A DNA stretch of 64,000 nt from Adineta vaga (Eukaryota > Rotifera). Location of the stretch: contig CP075495.1 of NCBI GenBank assembly GCA_021613535.1, forward strand, positions 3,410,001 through 3,474,000, given 5' to 3'. The translations under genes were made by a program, and so were the position numbers. Shown here piece by piece: positions 58,860 through 64,000 of the stretch. Numbering within the stretch: the first letter of the stretch is position 1; each line of letters opens with the position of its first letter. Below the pieces are notes generated by a model. The model searched no databases, had not been told where the DNA came from, and was given only the letters and a program-made list of their open reading frames with translations.

Positions 58860-59679
58860 TTTCTCTCTCTCTCCTCCCCCTATTCGTTACGTGTTCGCTA
58901 CTGATTATGAAACAAGCAGTCGTTGTTAAGAGTGCTTATTTGCATTAGCGATAGATGGATTTTGACACCCCCAGCCTTGGCGGTATGAGCTTGTTACTGA
59001 TCTCGTTGTGCTATGCTCGAGAGACTTGTCACAGAACGATTGTTTCAGAAATCGAAGATGACAGTACCTTTATTAAAGTGGACGTACACGCGCGTGTATG
59101 AACGTTGTGATTGTGTTCAATTAGAACGATAATGAATAATTCACTATCATATATAAACGAAAGAGAAAGAGAAACAGAGGAGAGGGAGAGTGACGCGCGT
59201 GAGTTAATGCGCAATGTCCATCAAACTGAGTAAACGGTCAGCGAATGGTTATGTCATATACACTTGAATAGATAAGCATGCATATACTCAGACGAAAACT
59301 AGAGTTTGTCCCTCTAATTATTCAAAGGGAAACGAAGAAAACTAACAATTATTTCTTTCTCTTTCTTCCCAAGAAAAAAAATGACAGATAAATCTTTGTC
59401 GATGACATCTTTCTATATTGTGGTCAAGTGATTTTCTTTTTTTTCTTCTCTTCTTGTTACTGAACAAGAATGTGTCGATTAATGATGACACTTTCGTGTG
59501 AAACGGAAGAAATGCTCGCGCATATATCTGTATAAATATATACATTCCGAATGTCATTACGTGTAGAGAAGAAGAAGAAGAAGAAGCAGCATCTTTATTT
59601 TCTCTCTAGGGAAACAAGACGAAGAAACAGCTGGAAATCAACTAAACTCATCTTGATGCTGATGACGTCCGATTCACTA

Positions 59680-59713
59680 GAGAGAGAGAGAGGGAGAGAG
59701 AGGGAGAGAGAGA
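59680..59713 (+). repeat. GA-rich microsatellite
   Basis: AG units interrupted by GGG, in an intergenic region. Confidence 0.85.
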
Positions 59714-62392
59714 AAAGAAGTATGTTATTCGTTGATATTATTATTCTTCAATTACTTCTCTCTCTTACTTCATAGATGATCGTTTTACACTAATGTAATA
59801 TCTAATCTTTTCAACATTTAGTCAGTGAACCGTTACAGAAAAGTATTTTAGTTTAAATGAAGGTTTCATATTGAACAATAGTGTATTAGATGTGATATTT
59901 AGTAAAAAAGAAAAGAGAAAAAAACTTGTTCTGCTTCTAATTTGCTTAATCATGATTCGTCATGACATACTGTCTAGAGATTACAATACAAGAAGAAAAA
60001 GTATATATACATATACATATATTCGAATTAATCAATAATGAAGGTTCCTTCTTTGTTTCTCTATCATTGCGTATCACACAAGGAGATTGTTAAGATGAAA
60101 TATTTACATACTGTATCTGCATATCCTGCTGTTACGCCAAGTATGCAGTCGTCGAAGACCACTCATAGTCAATCAGTGACAAGTGCCTGCCGTGTGTGTA
60201 TATATGTATGTCTATATAAGAATACATAAGGTGGTCATTTGAGTAAAGGTTGCATCACATTAATCGAACTTAACAATGATAAAGCGTTGAAAGTGTGAAT
60301 GAATGAAGAGATACTTAGACATGTATTCTATGTATATAAAAATTCTTGGAAGAAAAATATAATCGGAAAACAATGTTTTTCATTATCACTGCATGCATTT
60401 CTACTTTGTTTTCTATTCAATTAACTGAAAATGCATGTTTCTTTTCTTTTACATGCATACACTTTACTTACCTCTATTGTCATTTGACAGAAGAAAGTAT
60501 TTCCGTTAATGTTGACATGTGATGATCTATGTGAATGTATGTATGTGAGAAGTGCAAATGACGTTAGTCATTTATTCATTCATTCATTTCCTTTTAATAA
60601 TCATGGTAATAGAAATTAACATGCACTTCGATACCATTGGATTGTCTAGCCAAATGTAGATTTTTCCAATAAATAAAAAAAGAAAACGACGCAATGTGAG
60701 AAGATGACTAACTCCTATCCGTCTTCTAATTAAATTGAAAGAGAGAGAGGAGAAGACTCTTTAATCCTCCCTTTACATTCTTTTCGACGAAAGTTATTGG
60801 ATACGCGATAAATACTGAGATATATATGAAAAAAAAATGAAGTCGGTCAGTTTCGATTTAATGAAGTATAGCAAGATATGTCTATATAGATAAAGAAACG
60901 AAAAAAAGGAGGACAACAAATATTCAATATATATATATACATAAATGTATATGTACAGAAATGAAAATTATAGTACACGTGTGTCGTCCTCAATTCTTTC
61001 GAGTAGAGAAATAATCAATAACCTTCTTTAATATACATACCTATCATATCGATCGGTCAACATATTGGTTTATTTGGTTCTTTCTTTCTTTCCTTCCTTC
61101 TTTCATCTAGTCCTTGATTTCAAATAGGTTTTTCATTGACTATGATTACAGTAGTTTAATCGACAAGCAAAGTACAATATATGCATTGTCTTATTTCTAT
61201 AGAACCGTTCAATGTATTTAACGTTTTTTTTCTCATACTCATACATACAATCGTTCCGTCTTTCTTTCTTTCTTTCTCAATGATGCGCGCAATCTGTTTC
61301 AACTATGACTACTTTTACTTTCAAGTTTTTCTTTTGTTGTTATTGTCTCATGTACGATTTGATTATTATTTTTTTATTTCATATACTAATAGCTATCGTT
61401 CAAAAGAAAAAAAAAGAGACGAAGGAGGGAGTTGACAATTGTGTCTTAAATACACACACATATATGTGTTCAAACATAATGAAGATTGCCTAATTATCAA
61501 TTTCTTTTCTTTTCTTTATACATTGCAACCATTACACATTTTTGATGACGTGTGAAACGGCATACGGTTCATTAGATGAAATCTTAAAAGAAAATGCATC
61601 AACTGACCTTCACATTTGGAGACTATTTTCTTTCTCAATGTTTATATTTATAAATAAGAGAAAGTTTCTAATTGTAAGCATATACAGAATCACACAATGT
61701 ATTCATCTCTATATGATCATCTTCTCATTATGATTAAAAGCACGTTTAGACGATTCAATGTTAACTTTTTTTCTTCTTCTTCTTCAGTGTAAAAGAAAAT
61801 GAGAAAAGATGTTGCACACTAAAGTATACTAATTTGCATCGATTAGAAACTTCTTGAGACGTTCGATTCACATATAAATAGCAGCAACTTGCCTAAACGA
61901 TCTGTTGCCATCACCTTCTATTCATAATTGCTCAATCGATATCTCTCCTTGTATTTTAATCCTTCTCTCTAATATTCGCCCTAAAGAATCAAAGTAATCA
62001 CAAGACGTTTTCACTCGAAAAGAAAAGAAAAACTTATGGCGGTCTTCTATAACAGATGTGTACGTGCGTTCGATTACTCAATTCTACTCATCTGTTTTGT
62101 CAACAGACAATTTTTAAGTAGACCGATAAACTTTCTTTGAAACATTGAAATAACAGAGAATGGATCAAAATCAATTTAGCTTCTATAGAGATTTGATTCT
62201 TTTGAACATTTTCTCTGTTTCTCTACAATCGAAAAGTAAACAGATTCGGTTTCGATTTCACACATTCGTGTAAATTGCAAGCCGACACTCAGATAGGAAA
62301 AAGAAAATATTCACCCTTATATTTGTATATTCAAAACTATCAAAGAAAGTATCTTGTGTTTATATACAGATCTATTACAAATAATTCATCCT

Positions 62393-62416
62393 GATGATGA
62401 TGATGATGATGATGAT
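62393..62416 (+). repeat. (GAT)8 microsatellite
   Basis: Eight GAT units in intergenic sequence. Confidence 0.9.
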
Positions 62417-63358
62417 AATTACAAGAAAATCAAAGTCGTCTTACTTTTACAAAATGCTTATATATAGATATTTACATGTCGTCGAGGTGAAAATGTCTGT
62501 CTTTCAGTTTTCTTTTTCTGATGTGTTATTTGCTTATATAACGCCGACGAATATCAAATAGAATATAGACGGAGGAGGAAAAGAAAGGAGATTCGGCTCG
62601 TCATAGACAAATTAATCGACACATTCAATTGTTTTTAGAGTTCTTTTTCTGTCCGATGTTAAAGACAAATAATTTCTCTCCTTTTTTTTTCTTCTTTATC
62701 CGATTCAAAGAGTAGTTGACCGAAATGAACACTTGATTTCTTCTTTTTCTAAGGTTTGCGTCATATATATATACACAAACTTATAAGTTGACATATAGTC
62801 GCTACTTGAGACATACAATTGTACACACGCAATCTAATATATTTATGTATGTATATCTTTCTATTTGTCGGATTTATTAAAAATTTAAAAGTAGGAAAAT
62901 CTTTTTCTTCTTCTTCTTCTTCTCGTTTCAACAAAAGCACTTGGAATCAATTATTAGAAAAGAAAATAAAGTAGCAAGAAAAGAATTAAAAAAAAGAGGT
63001 CAATATATTATTCGTTCGATTCTAATCTTTCTATTGTTTTATGAACTTACTTTTCTCAAGAGTTTACGAGTCTTAATGAATGCATCAGTAAGGATGGTTG
63101 GATTCATCGTCAAAGAAAAGAACGATAAGTATGCATCGAGTGTACACACGTCAAATCGAATGCCGTTCATTCATCGTTTGTTTCTTCAATCTGATCGATG
63201 AATAGAGAAGTGCATATACAACTGATTAGATGTATTCGCGTTCAGCTTGTTTTACATCTCCATATCTCATTAAATTTGAATATATCAAAATAAAGAGCAA
63301 AAAAGAAAAACGTTAGTGTTTTTGTTTTTAGGCAAGACAAAAGAAGAACCCGAAGACA

Positions 63359-64000
63359 ATGCCTAAACGAAAAGCCACTATGCCAAAAATAGATAAACGT
63401 GAAAAGAAAACGAGTGAATCTGATAATAATACAAGTGAAAAAGAAGATGATATCAATGAGAAACAAAAGAATAAATTAGCAAACAAAATAGCAAATACAG
63501 AAACAAATACAAATATTATCGATTATTTTAGTATTACACCTCTTTTATCAGCTATTGATCATGTACGAAAAAATGTTTGTACGAATGTGAATGATTTTCA
63601 TTTTAATAAAACACGTGTTCGTCCAATGAATCAGATTAATTACATTCCACAAGATTCACAAACAATACTCTATTGGATGTCACGTGATCAACGTGTTCAA
63701 GATAATTGGGCCATGCTCTATGCTCAACGATTAGCATTAAAACAACAACTACCATTACATGTTGCTTTTTGTTTAGTACCAACATTTTTAGCGGCACCTC
63801 TACGTGCCTATCGTTTTATGTTGAAAGGTTTACGAGAAGTAGAAAAAGAATGTCAACAATTAAATATTATATTTCATTTATTAACTGGACAAGCAGAAAA
63901 TGTTTTACCGAAATTTGTCGAAAAATTTAAAGTTGGAACAATTGTGACTGATTTTTCACCTTTACGTGTACCACGACAATGGGTAGAGAATGTTTCGAAA
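63359..64000 (+). CDS. Class II CPD photolyase, 5' part (cut by window end)
   Basis: A frame opens at the ATG at 63359 and is still open at 64000, 214 residues so far. The start is Lys-rich and probably nuclear-targeting ([17 protein letters not shown]). The photolyase N-terminal alpha/beta domain then begins: [68 protein letters not shown]. These are class II signatures. The enzyme uses light and FAD to reverse UV-made cyclobutane pyrimidine dimers. The FAD-binding half lies outside the window. No intron is seen in this part. Confidence 0.93.
   Translation, partial: MPKRKATMPKIDKREKKTSESDNNTSEKEDDINEKQKNKLANKIANTETNTNIIDYFSITPLLSAIDHVRKNVCTNVNDFHFNKTRVRPMNQINYIPQDSQTILYWMSRDQRVQDNWAMLYAQRLALKQQLPLHVAFCLVPTFLAAPLRAYRFMLKGLREVEKECQQLNIIFHLLTGQAENVLPKFVEKFKVGTIVTDFSPLRVPRQWVENVSK

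Larger units (their letters stand above)
58656..63358. other. Longest gap, no gene seen
   Basis: About 4.7 kb with no exon-like sequence on either strand. It holds TA, GA, TTTC and GAT repeats. The right end is the leader of the photolyase gene: an acceptor-like TTTGTTTTTAG ends at 63331, 27 bases before the ATG. Short open frames such as 61181-61493 or 62941-63201 lack family content. Confidence 0.5.

Noticed and set aside
1-64000. CRISPR arrays, tRNA or rRNA genes, transposable elements
   Set aside because: No regularly spaced repeats, no clear tRNA B-box or cloverleaf, no rRNA-like blocks and no transposase or reverse-transcriptase frames were seen. The CCHC protein is a cellular CNBP-like gene and not a Gag.

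Overview
The window is AT-rich animal nuclear DNA. Its genes carry many very short GT-AG introns, mostly about 45-70 bp, with a few of 300-1100 bp, and the gaps between genes are full of poly-pyrimidine, GA, TA and GAT repeats. All recognisable proteins are eukaryotic and most are metazoan: a BRPF scaffold, an HR96-type nuclear receptor, a protocadherin, a roadblock dynein light chain, NatC and RFC1. Intron size, base composition and gene style fit a rotifer, most likely a bdelloid. That is an inference; no ribosomal or mitochondrial marker is present.

Layout. 0-6.7 kb: a secreted-type nicotinamidase, an eight-membrane-span protein resembling Fuseless, and a broken gene copy. 6.9-15.3 kb: a dense cluster of a BRPF-like chromatin scaffold, a CNBP-like zinc-knuckle protein, a single-exon GT-A-like protein, an orphan Cys-rich protein and ALG10. 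17-27 kb: an HR96-like nuclear receptor, a SIRT6/7-type sirtuin, and a hexosaminidase D gene whose second intron holds an intronless ATG8/GABARAP gene on the opposite strand. 29-35.6 kb: a JmjN-JmjC-RRM-RRM protein, a catalytically dead papain-family protein, a small unknown protein and a secreted Cys-rich peptide. 38.8-43 kb: a protocadherin. 46-55 kb: RFC1, acylphosphatase, long-chain acyl-CoA synthetase, dynein roadblock light chain and NAA30. 55.4-58.7 kb: a leucine-rich-repeat membrane receptor. 63.4 kb to the end: the start of a class II CPD photolyase.

There is no operon logic. Neighbours are functionally unrelated housekeeping, signalling and chromatin genes. Themes that recur are NAD metabolism (nicotinamidase, sirtuin), chromatin (BRPF, JmjC-RRM), DNA maintenance (RFC1, photolyase) and pseudoenzymes (the JmjC and papain-like proteins have lost their catalytic ligands). 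The most unusual items are the nested ATG8 gene, whose product already ends in the conjugating glycine and carries a serine-rich insert, and the JARID2-like JmjC pseudoenzyme fused to two RRMs.

Exon boundaries were read by eye from GT/AG sites and phase-checked by length. Each spliced model listed as a CDS sums to a multiple of three unless stated otherwise.
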